Source: Pieris napi
Taxonomy: Eukaryota > Arthropoda > Insecta > Lepidoptera > Pieridae
Assembly: GCF_905475465.1 (NCBI RefSeq)
Contig: NC_062238.1
Span: 3,328,501 to 3,392,500 of the forward strand
Direction: 5' to 3'
Length of the DNA stretch: 64,000 nucleotides
Every line of letters starts with the position of its first letter. Position 1 is the stretch's first letter. Below, piece by piece: positions 47,201-59,833 of this stretch. Under the pieces are notes generated by a model, which was given only the letters and a program-made list of their open reading frames with translations, ran no database searches and had not been told where the DNA came from. Position numbers and translations under genes: made by a program.

Positions 47201-47700
47201 TGTAACCATCTATGGACACATTTTTTTTACTATTAGGAACCCCTAATTATGATATTTCCAACTTACAAATTATATACTTCAACAATTATTGAAAGAACTA
47301 GTCTTTTCAAAATTCAATAATACGTCTAATTCAAATTCACGTCAAACTTGTCTAAGACCTTTGAAAAGCAATTTAAAGACAGACTGATTTATAAGTTGTA
47401 AAGATGTAAGACATTTTGAAGAGTTCATTTGCTAATAGTTTTTAACGGAACTAAATTTTTCTTATAGATGCAAGTTCTATTCAAAAATGTAATTAAAGGG
47501 GTCACAGAATTGACAAATTAAAATTATTTATATACCTGTGTGTATCTAGAGTAAAATTAAAAATTCTTATAAGTTGAATACCTCAAATTCAAGCAATATA
47601 ATTATCTTTGCTGAATTGCGATATTCATACACAAAGATCACTTTGTAATATATCATCTAGGTATTTCCAAACCAATGCCATTTAGTGTCCTTCTAGAAAA
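41300..47700. other. Gene-free AT-rich DNA upstream of fru
   Basis: No conserved protein motif is seen. Holds the candidate exon at 42551-42686, a GC-richer patch at 43260-43330, homopolymer T at about 44008-44020, and an unassigned GC-richer segment at 46960-47190. Confidence 0.6.
42551..42686 (-). other. Candidate non-coding or alternative exon upstream of fru
   Basis: Bounded on the minus strand by a strong acceptor (CTTTTATTTTCTAG) and a strong donor (AAATTG|GTAAGTTAA); 136 nt. One frame is open throughout (SEDPGRMKKMKLQNTLSKTN and onward), but it leaves two bases while the fru BTB exon needs one, so it cannot extend Fru in that frame. If real, it is more likely 5' UTR. Confidence 0.35.
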
Positions 47701-47717
47701 GAGAGTACCAATTCTTA

Positions 47718-47822
47718 AAAGGCCGGTTACGGACTTATGATCCCTCTGGCCTTGAGAGTATCCATGAGAGGCGGTATCACTTAACATCAGGTGGGCCTGT
47801 TTGGCCCCTGTTCTATAAAAGC
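47718..47822 (+). mobile_element. Lepidopteran LINE-tail repeat (AAAGGCCGG … TTCTATAAAA)
   Basis: Reads AAAAGGCCGGTTACGGACTT, CTCTGGCCTTGAGAGTATCC, GGCGGTATCACTTAACATCA, GGTGGGCCTG and CCCTGTTCTATAAAA. This tail is extremely common in moth and butterfly genomes. The repeat at 58008-58270 carries the same module in the opposite orientation. Confidence 0.7.
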
Positions 47823-48884
47823 CCCAATTTGTGACTGTTATTTAAGATTATATAATATGATAAGGGCTAAGTATCATAGATACAAAAGTGGTCGACAAGA
47901 ATTGCAGATCGGAAGAAAACCTAGCTTGTGCAGCTTTTTTAATACTCATCAACTCACTAGGAAATAATATTGGGTTGCTACCCCAATATTATTTAGACCT
48001 ACTCCTTCACTGTTTTGTTAAAACCACGACCATCAATCGTCGGTATGGCTTTGGGAGATTTTTGGGACCAAAATTTAGCTTGTGTTAGTAGAGTAGATTT
48101 TATTTATGGTATGAAACTATTCTAAAATCTAGGTTGTAAATAAGAGTTCGATATTTGTTGAGCTATTCGTTTTTAATACTAGTAGGGCATGTCTAAAACA
48201 CTAATTGCTATTAATTCAACAAAACGTTGTTGTTTAAAAAGACAATTTTGTATTACAGTCTGTATTTATGCTATTTGCTTCGATAAAATTTCATCGAAGT
48301 AAGTGTCAAACTTTGAAATTAATACCTTCAGTTTTTCTTTTGATGCATTTATTGGTTTTAAAACTTGGAATGTGTTCTATTATTAATTATAAAGTGTTAC
48401 TAGTTAGACTATAACATATCTAAGTATAACTTCTTTAACGGGACTGTTAATTTTTAACAGAACTTCAATTTTGTTTCCCTTGATACACTATGATATCAAA
48501 TAGCGTTTCTAGTTTCATGTTAAAATTTTTTATTATAAATAAATATTATAAATAATTATATATAAATATAAATAATTATTTTCTAGAGTGCCATAATTTG
48601 ATAAATGGACAAACTGACGGTAAACTATAATCTATAATTTATTTTTGGTGTACGCGGACACATTTAAATTTAAATTATTATGTCAACGTTTGGAGTGCCT
48701 TTCTTAGCCAGCCATAGACTGCCAAATCAAGACCGATGTTTGATATTTTGATAAGTTTACTGAAATGTTGCTATATAAACATAGATCTCTAATAACTAAA
48801 CTAACTAAATAAAAATATCTCTACGATGCGAGAAAAGAAAATTTCATTTTTATATACAGTTTTTATTAATATGCAAATATTACA

Positions 48885-49056
48885 TGTGTTAGCCTTGTGG
48901 CTTCAGCGTGCGACTCCCATCCCTGAGGTCGTAGGTGTGAATACTTTTCTTTCTATATTTAACACTCGCTGGTACGGCAGAAACATGGCTATTCCTCACC
49001 ATATTTTCCTGCATTTCTTCGACTCAAAAAGTCGACGGCGTGTATCAGGCACATAA
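48885..49056 (+). mobile_element. Degenerate tRNA-derived SINE
   Basis: Same family as 17000-17302: TGTTAGCCTTGTGGCTTCAG, CCTGAGGTCGTAGGT and AAAAAGTCGACGGCGTGTAT. The B box is disrupted and part of the body is replaced. No clear target duplication. Confidence 0.75.
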
Positions 49057-49549
49057 AGAGGGTGTGAAGTATACTGACATATAAGAAGTTGTCTTGGTAA
49101 CAAACTTGTTGTAAGAAACATATGAAGTTGATTAAAAAAATGTCTTACAGAAAAGTATTATATTTTTTTAATATAAATAAATCCTTAAATCTTGATCTAT
49201 CTCTTTTATCGACTCGATAAAGTTATCACCTCCTTTTAGAAAAAACCAATGATTACGAATCAGATACGATAAGATTTTTATATTATATTATCAGGTTATA
49301 ATATACAAAAACTATATACATTAAAACATGTCTCAGTGTTTAGTTTTACATTTTGTATGTAACAATTGAGAGATAGAGTTAGCAAGTAGACCGTTTAGTT
49401 GAATAAATATTGTTCAAACTGAAAATGTCCTGTAGCGTTTGAGCAATTATTCAAAACAGCCACAGTAACATTCCGTTACATTTAATCGCTTATATATACA
49501 CATATGTATTATACATATGTATTGGTTTAGGTACCATTTAACCGACTAG

Positions 49550-49806
49550 CAGTAAAGCAGTGTTAGCCTTGTGGCTTCAGCGGGCGACTCTCATCCCTGA
49601 TGTCGTACGTTCGATTCTGGCTGTGCACCAATGGACTTTCTTTCTATGTGCGCATTTAACATTCGCTCGAACGGTGAAGCTAAACCGGCTTGCCTTAGAC
49701 CCAAAAAGTCGATGGCGTGTTGCCTGTTAGATTGATCATAAAACAGATACAGAAATATGAGGCCCATACCTAAAAAGGTTTTAGCGTCATTTATTTATAT
49801 TTGTAT
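49550..49806 (+). mobile_element. tRNA-derived SINE with imperfect 15-bp target duplication
   Basis: Same family as 17000-17302. Flanked by CATTTAACCGACTAG (49535-49549) and CATTTATCCGACTAG (49807-49821), 14 of 15 matching. The body has a deletion around the GGAAAACATCGTGAGG segment and after CGGCGTG. The single mismatch in the duplication suggests an older insertion than the copies at 17000 and 55000. Confidence 0.88.
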
Positions 49807-49821
49807 CATTTATCCGACTAG

Positions 49822-52800
49822 GAAAAAAGAGGTTATATTGATGTATTTAGGTGGGATGTAAATTACATTTAGCCATGTACTACTAACTATACGTAACTAT
49901 ACTTCCAAGGACGTATGTACTGAAAATAATCAAGTATAGTGATTAATTAAGGGAACATACAAGTTTAATCTTAAGTAGATTTTATAGTATCCAAGCATTA
50001 TTTACAAGGGACATCGGAGATCCTAGACCAAAAACAATGAGGTAGATCCAGGGTTATAAAATATGTTTTTGTTTTACCTTCAGTATAGACTGATAATTAA
50101 ATGTTTTGTACGTAAAATGTCGCTTAATTAGGTATTTAATTTCAAGTTTATTTTTAAAGTGTATTAAATCACCGTTGATAAGCTGAGTTGGGACGAGTCA
50201 TACAAAAAAGCAATTTCATTCTGTAAGTCTCAAAGCGGCAAATAAAGTACTTGACGAGAAGCTGTTGCAATTTTAGAAACAAGATATTTTATTAACTTAC
50301 TTCACTTTCAGGCTAGAAGAACCTTCCTCAATACGATTGACACATTTCTATATCCATTTCTAACAGAGCGATTAGCCTATTTCCCGATACTAAGGAACGA
50401 CTTGCGGTCAGAATAAATTAATAACCTTAAAAGGCAATTGCAAGTAAATCGGTAAAAAATGGTTTATCTAAAATTCTTATATACCTACATACTGTAATAG
50501 ATGATACGAGGACTGTCAAACGAACACTGGCTGTGTAACAATTTTGTGCATTGTATAATTTACTTTGTGATTAAGTAATTTAAATGTAATGCAATTTGAA
50601 CGTAAAAACGACGCCATCTTATTAATAATGGTCATGGAATAGACACTAGGTACCTACTCTATTCCTAATTTAAAAAAATCAAATTACGACTATCTTTGTG
50701 TTGTAGTTTGTTTTTATTGCTTGTTTGATTTTTAAAAATGGAATAACTCTGTCGAAATTTCATTGTTATTTAAATATTAACGTCTGTGGAAAGTAGGTAC
50801 CAATAGACCGTGAATGTTTTATAATTTTACTTGAAACTGGCATAAAGTTAACTATTGCCATAATATATAAAAATATTTTATAAGCCTCATTTGTAACTAC
50901 TATGTGGTATTAAAGGAATCTCGATGTAACAACATCATAAGCCTGCTTTAATCCATAGAGTGGGTAGAGCATGAAGAGCGCTCATTCGTCGCAAACCATG
51001 TAAACCACAGTCGAGTTGACAACAGTTAATATTAGAGCTTAGTGGGAACTTTCGTTCGAATTTGGCAAAATCGCATAATATTCTTTGGATACCGGTTTCA
51101 TACGTTCTCTCCGTTACTGTATTCAATACAGCAGATTATGTAACAGAAATACACTTCTGCTCTATTGGGCCTGAGTTGCTCCTAATCACTTAATACATTA
51201 TTATTATTAGATAAAATTACTTCTAACGTAGCTTCATATATTTGAAGAGGTTAGTGCTTAGTGGTGACTATTTTATAAGAAGATAAGTAAAAAAATTAAA
51301 AGTGGCGCAGTTTTCTAATTTAGTCTTTTCTCAGTAGTAAGAAATGAAACTGTATTAATAAGACTTTATTGTCCAACATATTATATTAAACAAAAGACAT
51401 AGAAACTCTTACTTCTAATCATAGTTGAACCCGCGTAGACCAAGGATTTTAATTTTACGATGCGGTAAATGTAAACAATGAACTTAATATTTCTTGGGAC
51501 TACAAAACATTTAACTATAGTCTGTGGAATTTATTATTCTTCTGTGTACTAACGTCATTTCTAGACATCTATGACAGGTCATAGATTATAATATAAATAC
51601 ATTTTAAGTTACTCAATTTTCTTTTTATTTTATTGTCTGTTAAGATGATTGTCTCGATATTCCCTTCTTGCGATTCCTACATAAAAACATATTGCTCTGC
51701 GCAAAGAGTGTATCAAAACAATTGTTTGATATACTCTAATATATAGTTCTAACTTCTAATTACAATTTTGTCTAATACTAATTTAAATTGTATAATTAGT
51801 AGTTTATAATTGATGACTATGCTGTGTAGGCTCATAATATTAATTTTTAATTAAATTGCATTTGTTTTGTTTTCGTACAAAATAAATTATAAAGTCATTC
51901 GCTAAAGTACCAAGAAATTAGGATTTTCTTACCCTTAGTAGTTAAATTCATCCGCTCCTCTTCAACGTGTGCAGCCAATCAAGGCCGATTTGTGTTGGGA
52001 GCTTATTAATTTCGGTATGCAGGCTAATTATCCTGTGAATGTGCGAAGTACTCAGTCAAGTGTCTCGAATGTATGTTGTTAAACAGAAACAAACCTCTCG
52101 ATTCGAGAACTCTCAGTTACAACGGATAAGTACCAGGCGAGCATAGTTTAGAACAGGTACAAATTTAATGTTTAGGCAAAGAATATGCTTTGTTCCAAGG
52201 CTGTACAGTTTATTATTGCATGAGGTTACACGCTTTTTGCTGTGACAGTCACAAGGTCCATGATTTTGAGTTTATTTAGAGTTTAGCAAATAGTTTCAGT
52301 GCAAAACAGTTAGTGTAGGGTTTGTGAGGTAATCAAATCGTGATAGTTTAGCGTTGTTAGATATTATGTATACTCACGTTTGCTTTGAAGTTTCCGTTTG
52401 TGGATATCTGAAACAAAAAGTTGTCTATTTAATATCACTAATTGTTATTAAATAAAATACATATAATGCATTTTTGTGTAAACTAATGTTGTAACATTTA
52501 TGAAAACTTTCATTTACACTGATTCTTTGTTATTAAACAATATTAAAAAGTATTTTATATTAAAGGCCTAAGTTCGATGCTTGGTTACAAAAAATAAATC
52601 TAGGTCACCCTGACTGACGGATATGTACGTTTAGCCCCATTGTAGATACGTATCTCCAATTTATTAACTAATTCATCATATTGAATAAAAATTATATATG
52701 AACTTAATATCGGCAAAAACATATTTATTCCCATATAAATCGCATCATTTCCTATATTTCACGTTACATCTATCAAAAAGGAATCGGGTTACTGTATCGG

Positions 52801-54988
52801 TAAAATACTGAGATTGAATGAAACATTCCTTTCCGTTTAAAGTATGTTAAGAGCCTTGAAATGGTTTATTGAACTATATCTCTATTTATGAACTAAAAAA
52901 TCGATACCTATTACTTCATTAGTTTACAAACTCTATGTAGTATGATCATGGGGCATGCTTTATTATAATAAAGTATTTTAAAAAGCACTGTGGAACGGCA
53001 TGTCAAGGCGGTACGGATCTATAACATTTTTAAGATAATTATCCGATCAATCATCGCGTACGTTCATGTTTCGGCCGGTTCTCTTTGATAGTTACATCAA
53101 TTACCAACCCTTGTTCCTGTTAAATAGTATCATTTAAATTTGCATGTCATAGGCTGTTTCAGCCATGTGGGGTTAGACTTTTTACTCTAGTTGCAGTATG
53201 GCCGCAATTTTGTAAAATCGCGTTTCCAAGTAGGTATACAATATACATAATATATAAAGCATAATATGGCGAAATGAGTTAAATAAAATATATTGGATAA
53301 ATTATTGTTATTAAATATTCATAGCCTGTTGTAGCATCGATGCGATCCACTTTTGAGAAAAATACTATACATCTATTTTTGTTATTTTACTTTTGCGAAT
53401 CGTTTTTACGAGAGTACAACAGCTTACAAATCAGCTAGTAGTAAGATTATTTCATTATTACTTTTCCTTTTCCAAGTATTTTTCAAAATGCACAAATTGT
53501 TTGAGTCGTTGCCTTTAAAAATGCGGACGAACGCGTTATAAAATGCGATATCCTGACTTTAGATCTTTTTTAAAATGTCCTTTAAGCGCGAACGAATAAA
53601 ACCTGATAACTAATTACAAGAGTTTCTTTTATGACGTTTTTATATGTATCCAGTGTGTAAAAACCATTCAGCGACCTACGGATTACGACAATAGTGTTCC
53701 GGATAAAAGCAAGAACAATAAAAGAATAGAAGCCTCCATTTTAATCTTACATGGAGAAAACCACATAATCTGAACCTGGCATACGTTGTTGTTGTATGAA
53801 GATGCAGGTCATTATGGCTTTCAATGATAGAGTTTTAGAAATTTTATGCTTTGTAATATTTTGCAGCGCTTTTTTCTATTTTTTGCATATTCTGCTTGAA
53901 ATTCATTATTATCGAGAGTCAAAATTGTCACCGGAAGACTTTACCTTAAAAATAGGGAGGCATTTTAGTTTTAGATTTTCTTGCAGACTTTTCCTTCTTT
54001 TGTTGGTATTAGACTTATAGACGTAGGTACCATTAAGATCGTATCACTTGCATAAATCAATAGTATTTTAATTAATACGTATTTCAATGCGAAGTCTGTT
54101 TAGCCGGAAGCATGTTACAGTTTCAGGATAGCCCTCAGCAATCCAACAGATTGTCTCTCACGGATATAGGCACATTTGCATAACAAAGAACCACCTGTGA
54201 TATCGAACGTATACCGATCGAAATTATACGATTTGCTTTTCGATTCACACAAGAAAACTAACAAGCTACTCGAGACTAGTTTGCTAAAAACAGCGTGTGG
54301 TCGCTGCCAAGCAATGTCAGCACAAAACCAATGTAATCCGAGCCCATACACTTTAAGCATTTCAAATAGTTAATTTACCGCTCGAAATACATTCGCATAA
54401 TATTAAATAGGCGATATTTATTAATGCAATGCATGCGTAATAAAGTCGACACTTAAAAAATGTCGTTGAAAAGTAATGAATAAAACAGTTTTATTTGCAT
54501 ACACTGTGATTAACGGTAGATGCGTAGTTATATGTTAATTAAAAACCACGAACAACTCTATAATGTAAAATTGTTATTTCTGTCACGTGCGCGTCTAGCG
54601 AAATGAGAATCCGCGTATTAAATATCCAATAAATGATACACAATATGAGTGACAATTAACACGCCTGTGGTATATACATATTATTATTAATTAAACATAG
54701 TCTTAGGTATAAGTTTAATAACGCATATAGAAGTTGTATGTCAGGTTAGTGAGGATTGAACAAATTACAAACAGGTGCTATGATTAATTGTTTTATTCTT
54801 CTGCATCAGTTAAAGATAAGGAAACCTAAGGTTAATTTTATTTTATTAAAAAGCATTGTTAAGTGCCTATCTGATTAGGTATGATATTAATTTAGTAATT
54901 TTTATTTTTAGAAATATTTATGTTTACTGTAGATATAGCATTATGTATGATGCGGTAAACTTTAATAAAATAAATAAATCAACTGTAA
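49822..54988. other. Gene-free AT-rich DNA
   Basis: No conserved coding motif. Contains the candidate micro-exon at 52378-52407 and, on the minus strand, donor-like sites with exon sides ending at about 50301 (GAA|GTAAGT) and 51934. No repeats I can name. Confidence 0.5.
52378..52407 (-). other. Candidate 30-nt micro-exon upstream of fru
   Basis: On the minus strand CTTTTTGTTTCAG is followed 30 nt later by the donor AAC|GTGAGTATA. Both sites are near consensus and the exon-side sequence is higher in complexity than the surroundings. It contains no ATG. It could be a leader exon of a distal fru promoter. Another donor-like site (AAGG|GTAAGA, minus strand) lies at about 51934. Confidence 0.3.
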
Positions 54989-54999
54989 ATTAAATCTAA

Positions 55000-55301
55000 A
55001 GTGAGCAGTGTTGGCTAAGTGGCTTCAGCGTGCGACTCTCATCCCTGAGGTCGTAGGTTCGATCCCCGGCTGTTCACCAATGGACTTTCTTTCTATGTGC
55101 GCATTTAACATTAGCTCGAACGGTGAAGGAAAACATCGTGAGGAAACCGACATGTCTTAGACCCAAAAAGTCGACGGCGTGTGTCAGGCACTGGAGGCTG
55201 ATCACCTACTTGCTTATTAGATTTAAAAATGATCATGAAACAGATTCAGAAATCTGAGGCCCAGACCAAAAGAGGTTGTAGCGCCACTGATTTTTTTAAA
55301 T
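55000..55301 (+). mobile_element. Complete tRNA-derived SINE with 11-bp target duplication
   Basis: Head with TGGCTAAGTGG A-box-like and GGTTCGATCCC B box, body with GGTGAAGGAAAACATCGTGA and AAGTCGACGGCGTGT, tail GTTGTAGCGCCACTGATTTT. Flanked by ATTAAATCTAA at 54989-54999 and 55302-55312. Very similar to the 17000 copy. Confidence 0.93.
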
Positions 55302-56219
55302 ATTAAATCTAACTTGAAAAAATAAATAAATGCAGTTTTGGTTAGACAAATGAGTAGGCATACATTGCATTGGTTCAATGGATCGAATGTTCAATAATTT
55401 TTAATGTTAGAAACACAATAAACTATTCCAATGAATAGAAAAACTATGAATAGACAAACAGGTGATTACAAAATAAAGCTAGAAATATTTTCTTATTAAA
55501 AAGGCAACTAATTAATCGTCACGGATTTATACAAGGCGCGGTCGTTTTCAATTTACAATAACGAAACGTGTATTGATATTACAATAGAACAAATTGACCG
55601 CGGGCCCGAAGCGGTGAAACAATGGGCACAATCATGAATACAGTTTGTCACTCCACAGTACAAAACAATTATTATACCCAATTAAAGTAGCCTTTCCTTT
55701 TTTGCTTTTATATTTTTTTTATGTATATGCCTTCCTAGGGGTATCAAAAATCTACTAAAGAATTTTATACGAAGACTCGGGGTGCAAATCTAAGAATATA
55801 AAAAAGAATGCGTGCCGTATTTTTGTAATAATTTCATCTCCAAATGCATATATGAGTTGTATAATCACTCCAATTCGATGCCTTCAACCTTGATGATTTT
55901 CTTACCATTCTGGACCCACTATAGTGGTGATATATATGCAATAGGTATTTTGTGTCCATCGCTCCGATTATTTTATGTGCCAAAGGGATATTCGCAGCGC
56001 CGTTTGCGGTGTGAAGTGCCATAACGGATTACACCTTGCATCATTAACGAAGGCATTTACTATATCTGTAGCTTTTTATAATATTAGCTGTTAGACGAAA
56101 TAAATATAATGTATATTGTTGTAACACAAACCGCATTTACAGCTCAGTAGGGATTTTGTGGGGAGATAAGCTCTACGGAGAATTCTGTCTCCAACGCAGT
56201 CGATATTTTTATAAGTTTA

Positions 56220-56520
56220 CTAGCTGATCCGGCAAACGTCGTTTTGCCATGTTTATCATTTATAATATAAAATAGGGGTTGATCGTAGAGGGGTGAAAAT
56301 TAGGGGTTGTATGTATTTTTTAATGCTGTATCATAAAAAAAAATTATCTAAAAAAAAAAAATAGGGGTGGATTACCCTTAACATTTAGGGAGATAAAAAA
56401 TAGATGTTGTCCGATTCTCAGTTATACCCAATATGCACACAAAATTTCATGAGAATTGGTCAAGCCGTTTCGGAGGAGTTTAACCACAAACACCGCGACA
56501 CGAGAATTTTATATATTAGA
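56220..56520 (+). mobile_element. Dispersed insect repeat (CTAGCTGATCCGGCAAACGT … TTTTATATATTAGAT)
   Basis: Starts ACTAGCTGATCCGGCAAACG, then GTCGTTTTGCC. Ends AATTGGTCAAGCCGTTTCGG, AGGAGTTTAACC, ACACGAGAATTTTATATATT. This combination is a well-known interspersed repeat of Lepidoptera and other insects, probably derived from a non-LTR element. Non-coding here. Confidence 0.65.
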
Positions 56521-56754
56521 TATATATTAGATACCATATTTATTTTCTAAGTAATATTATGTGATAACTATTTAAAATTATTCTAACGCATAACTTTAGA
56601 CTATATAGTAGACTAGATAGTGTGTAACTTAATAATATTCTTTACTTATTATATATCTTATTGTAGGTAAATAAAATGTCTTATTAGGGGATAAATTTAT
56701 TTTCCTGTTATGAAAACCACGATCAGTTGTGTAACAGAAATAGTTATTGATATT

Positions 56755-57702
56755 TATAGAAATATAGTTTGACATTTGATTGGACAAATGCCGTATTTTT
56801 TATTGGTGACAGCGGAAAATTAAATAAAATTACGTTCAAATCACTTCAAATGGTTGCAAATGTTGTATTTCCCGGACATTTTAACCCAAAAAGTGATAAT
56901 TGGCGCGAATATAAAGACTTTTTGTTGTGTGCACTTGACGCGTCGGGCCACGAGGACACGAATTTGTCCAAAGCGCGTTCTTTTTTATCACAATGTGGAA
57001 TAGACATGCACTTATTGCTCTATTTTTAGTAACAGTTCAACCTACAGAAGTCTTTTTAACGCATATTATTGGTATTTTGAAGCAATTCAATGAACCTGAG
57101 GTAGATGATATCAAGAAAGAGGGGAGAGCGTGCAAGACTTTGTTGCCGTTATAAGTTCGCTCGGTGTCGGTGCTAAGTACAGCTATAAAGCGTCAGTTAA
57201 GAGAGCTACAAGAACCCTACAAAAGATCCACAACTGGATACAATCAGTTAAGCCTTAGAGTCGGTTGCATGTTAATTTTGCTAGACCTAGGTAGAAACCT
57301 TTCTAGTGTGATTGACAGTTTTAGTAAATGGATCGAAGTAGAAATGGTATTTTCCATGAATAGCAGTGCAATTATTATTAAATTAAGAAATACATCCTGG
57401 TAGTCCAACAAAAGCAGATATACAATTGAACACAGCATCATCAACATTAGTGATGTGGAATCTGAACGATCTGGTGCAATCCCTAGTGAAGTCCAAATAC
57501 CTGATAAAGGTTTATGGCCCAATATGATAGGAATGCCGTTACAAGTGAATCTGGTTATTCACCTTAACTATTTGTAGTTTTTTATGATTGTTTGTTTGTG
57601 TTACTAGTTTAATGTTCTTAGTTAATTGCTTACTTTAATTCTTGTTTATATAAGAAATATAATTTGACTTTTGATTTGAGAAATGGCGTATATTTTATTA
57701 AG
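56755..57702 (+). mobile_element. Decayed Ty3/Gypsy LTR retrotransposon, gag and integrase scraps only
   Basis: A gag-like start reads FPGHFNPKSDNWREYKDFLL, followed by a degenerate region with a QDFVAVISSL motif near 57133. An integrase-like VIDSFSKWIEVEMVF follows at 57307-57351. Protease, reverse transcriptase and RNase H are absent. About 50 bp at 56758-56805 (GAAATATAGTTTGACATTTG …) recurs imperfectly at 57653-57700 (GAAATATAATTTGACTTTTG …), consistent with LTR remnants. Several frame breaks. Non-functional. Confidence 0.6.
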
Positions 57703-58007
57703 AGGGAACATAGTCACGTTTTATCTATGACCAACGGTAACTGAGTATTCTAAAATACTTTAACTGCTTTCTACAGAAAAGACTAGAAACCGTAGTATTA
57801 ACCAGAGAGTATAAAGCCTGGTCAAAAGTATACGCACAGACTAATTAAATATAAATATAGTAACACTCGGCGAGGGTTCATTGATTACACTTGAAAAATT
57901 ATAGATGACAGGTAATTTCAAAGCCCGGTGGTATTCCCAAGTTGATTGCACTAGGCACGAGTACTGGTATTAATTGCATCTTTATGAATACTGTATTATA
58001 TAAAATT

Positions 58008-58270
58008 GTTTAGTTTTTTTTAATGTAACAAAACGGGCAGGAGACTCATCTGTAATACACCCCCCCATAGGTACTCACATTGCCAGAGGGCTCGCAAGTG
58101 CGTTGCCGGCGTTTTAAGAATTGTTACTTTTTCTTGAAGGACCCTAAGTCGAATTGCTTCGGAAATACATCGGTGGGCAGCTGGTTTATAGTGGTGATGC
58201 GCGGCATTTGTCTTCTAAGACAAAATTGGACGAATCTAACTAACATAATCAAATCAAATCAAAACAAGGT
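58008..58270 (-). mobile_element. Lepidopteran LINE-tail repeat, reverse orientation
   Basis: The + strand reads AACGGGCAGGAGACTCATCT, TTGCCAGAGGGCTCGCAAGT, GCGTTGCCGGCGTTTTAAGA, then TTCTTGAAGGACCCTAAGTC, GGTGGGCAGCTGGTTTA. The minus strand is therefore the same module as 47718-47822 and extends further. Very common in Lepidoptera. Confidence 0.72.
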
Positions 58271-59819
58271 CCGGTTTTGTAGCGCTTACATTAAATAGAT
58301 TTTATTTGAATGTGCAGTACTTGCGTCAACCATAGACTATGTAACTGTTTTTTTATTGTATTAAATCGCAATTTTGAAAAATGAGACGTTAAATAATAAT
58401 TAGTAAAGCGACACGAGTATGATAGGGACTTATTAAGGCTTATAGCAAGTTTATCAATAAGAAGCGTTCCCTTTTATATTAATATGACCTTTAAAATATC
58501 AGTTTTTAGGTATATGACTTATATGTGTTAATGGTATTACGACATAGACTCAGGATCATACGAACAGATTATTTTGCTAAGCCTTCGCGATAGAACTGAA
58601 AAAGCTTAATTTCATTACTTGACGTGATGTAAGATATTTATATTAAATTAGATGACTGCACAAAAAATTGTAATAAAACAGAATTGTAAGCATCATGTGA
58701 GAATTACAGAACTTTATTTATCATTTTATTAATTATATTTAAAAACAATACGGTGACGTGAGCATATCCTTAAACACGCTAAGGATATATACAACATCTA
58801 AATATTAGTCGCAGAGGCTTTCGGTCCAGTCAGTGGTTATACTGGTCGAGGATACTCTCATTAAATCGAAGGAAGAGCAGCACCTTCCTCAGCAGGTTCT
58901 AGGAATTTTAAATTAAGAATGAGGTGTTATACTAATAGACAACAGAATAATTCACAAATAAAAACTATTTCATGAGAGAAGAATAAAAAACAATGCATTA
59001 AGCGTAGTCATTCAATTTGCATTCGTTCTGTAATCAAAAGCGTAATTAATCTGTATTATTGGAATTTACTGATTGGTTATCTAGGTTGTAATCACACAAC
59101 TTATTCAGTCAATACAGTCGGTGTTAATTCAAATAGTCATGAAGTGTCATTTATTATTTGCCAATTGGACTTATTACGCACGCAAAAAGCCTAATTATCC
59201 AATCATTGAGAAGATATGAAATAAATTATAATTACGCAACTAAAAATATAGACATTGAAGACACAGTATTCGAATATCTAGAATCTATTTAAGTTTTTTA
59301 ATTGATGACTGTTGTATATACTTATTGTGACGTCATACCCGATTAGCTAGTAAAGAAAATCGACTAATATTCTCCCTATGTCCTAATGCTATGAAAGTCT
59401 AAATATTTATATAAAATTGATTATAGCGTGTCTAAAATGCATTATAATCAATATTACAAAGGGAACCGAAAACCTTTCAAGTTTAAGAGGCTGTCTACAT
59501 AATAGCCATTTATTATTAGGACTTTTAAACAACTAAATAATTTTATTTCACCTGGAATCTTAATAAGTTTCTCTAAGATCCTCCGCCGTATGCGACATGA
59601 TACACACAATTGTTCCATGTGCCTCGTACGAACACGAATTATCTGCATCATTCGCCAATTCGGGCTTTATCTGACACTAATTATGAGGATGTTGATATTT
59701 TCCACCTCATCAAACAGGATGTGAGGAAATATTTGAAGAGACGGGAAGACTTTGACTTTGTTTAGCAGTAACAATTTAGTTATTTCTTTGAAATATTAAG
59801 TATTAATTATGGTTTGTTT
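58271..59819. other. Gene-free AT-rich DNA
   Basis: No conserved coding motif, repeat or regulatory element recognised. Confidence 0.5.
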
Positions 59820-59833
59820 AATGTTAAATTTCA

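Noticed and set aside
57164..57403. 79-codon ORF as a separate gene
   Set aside because: It is the degenerate integrase segment of the Gypsy relic.
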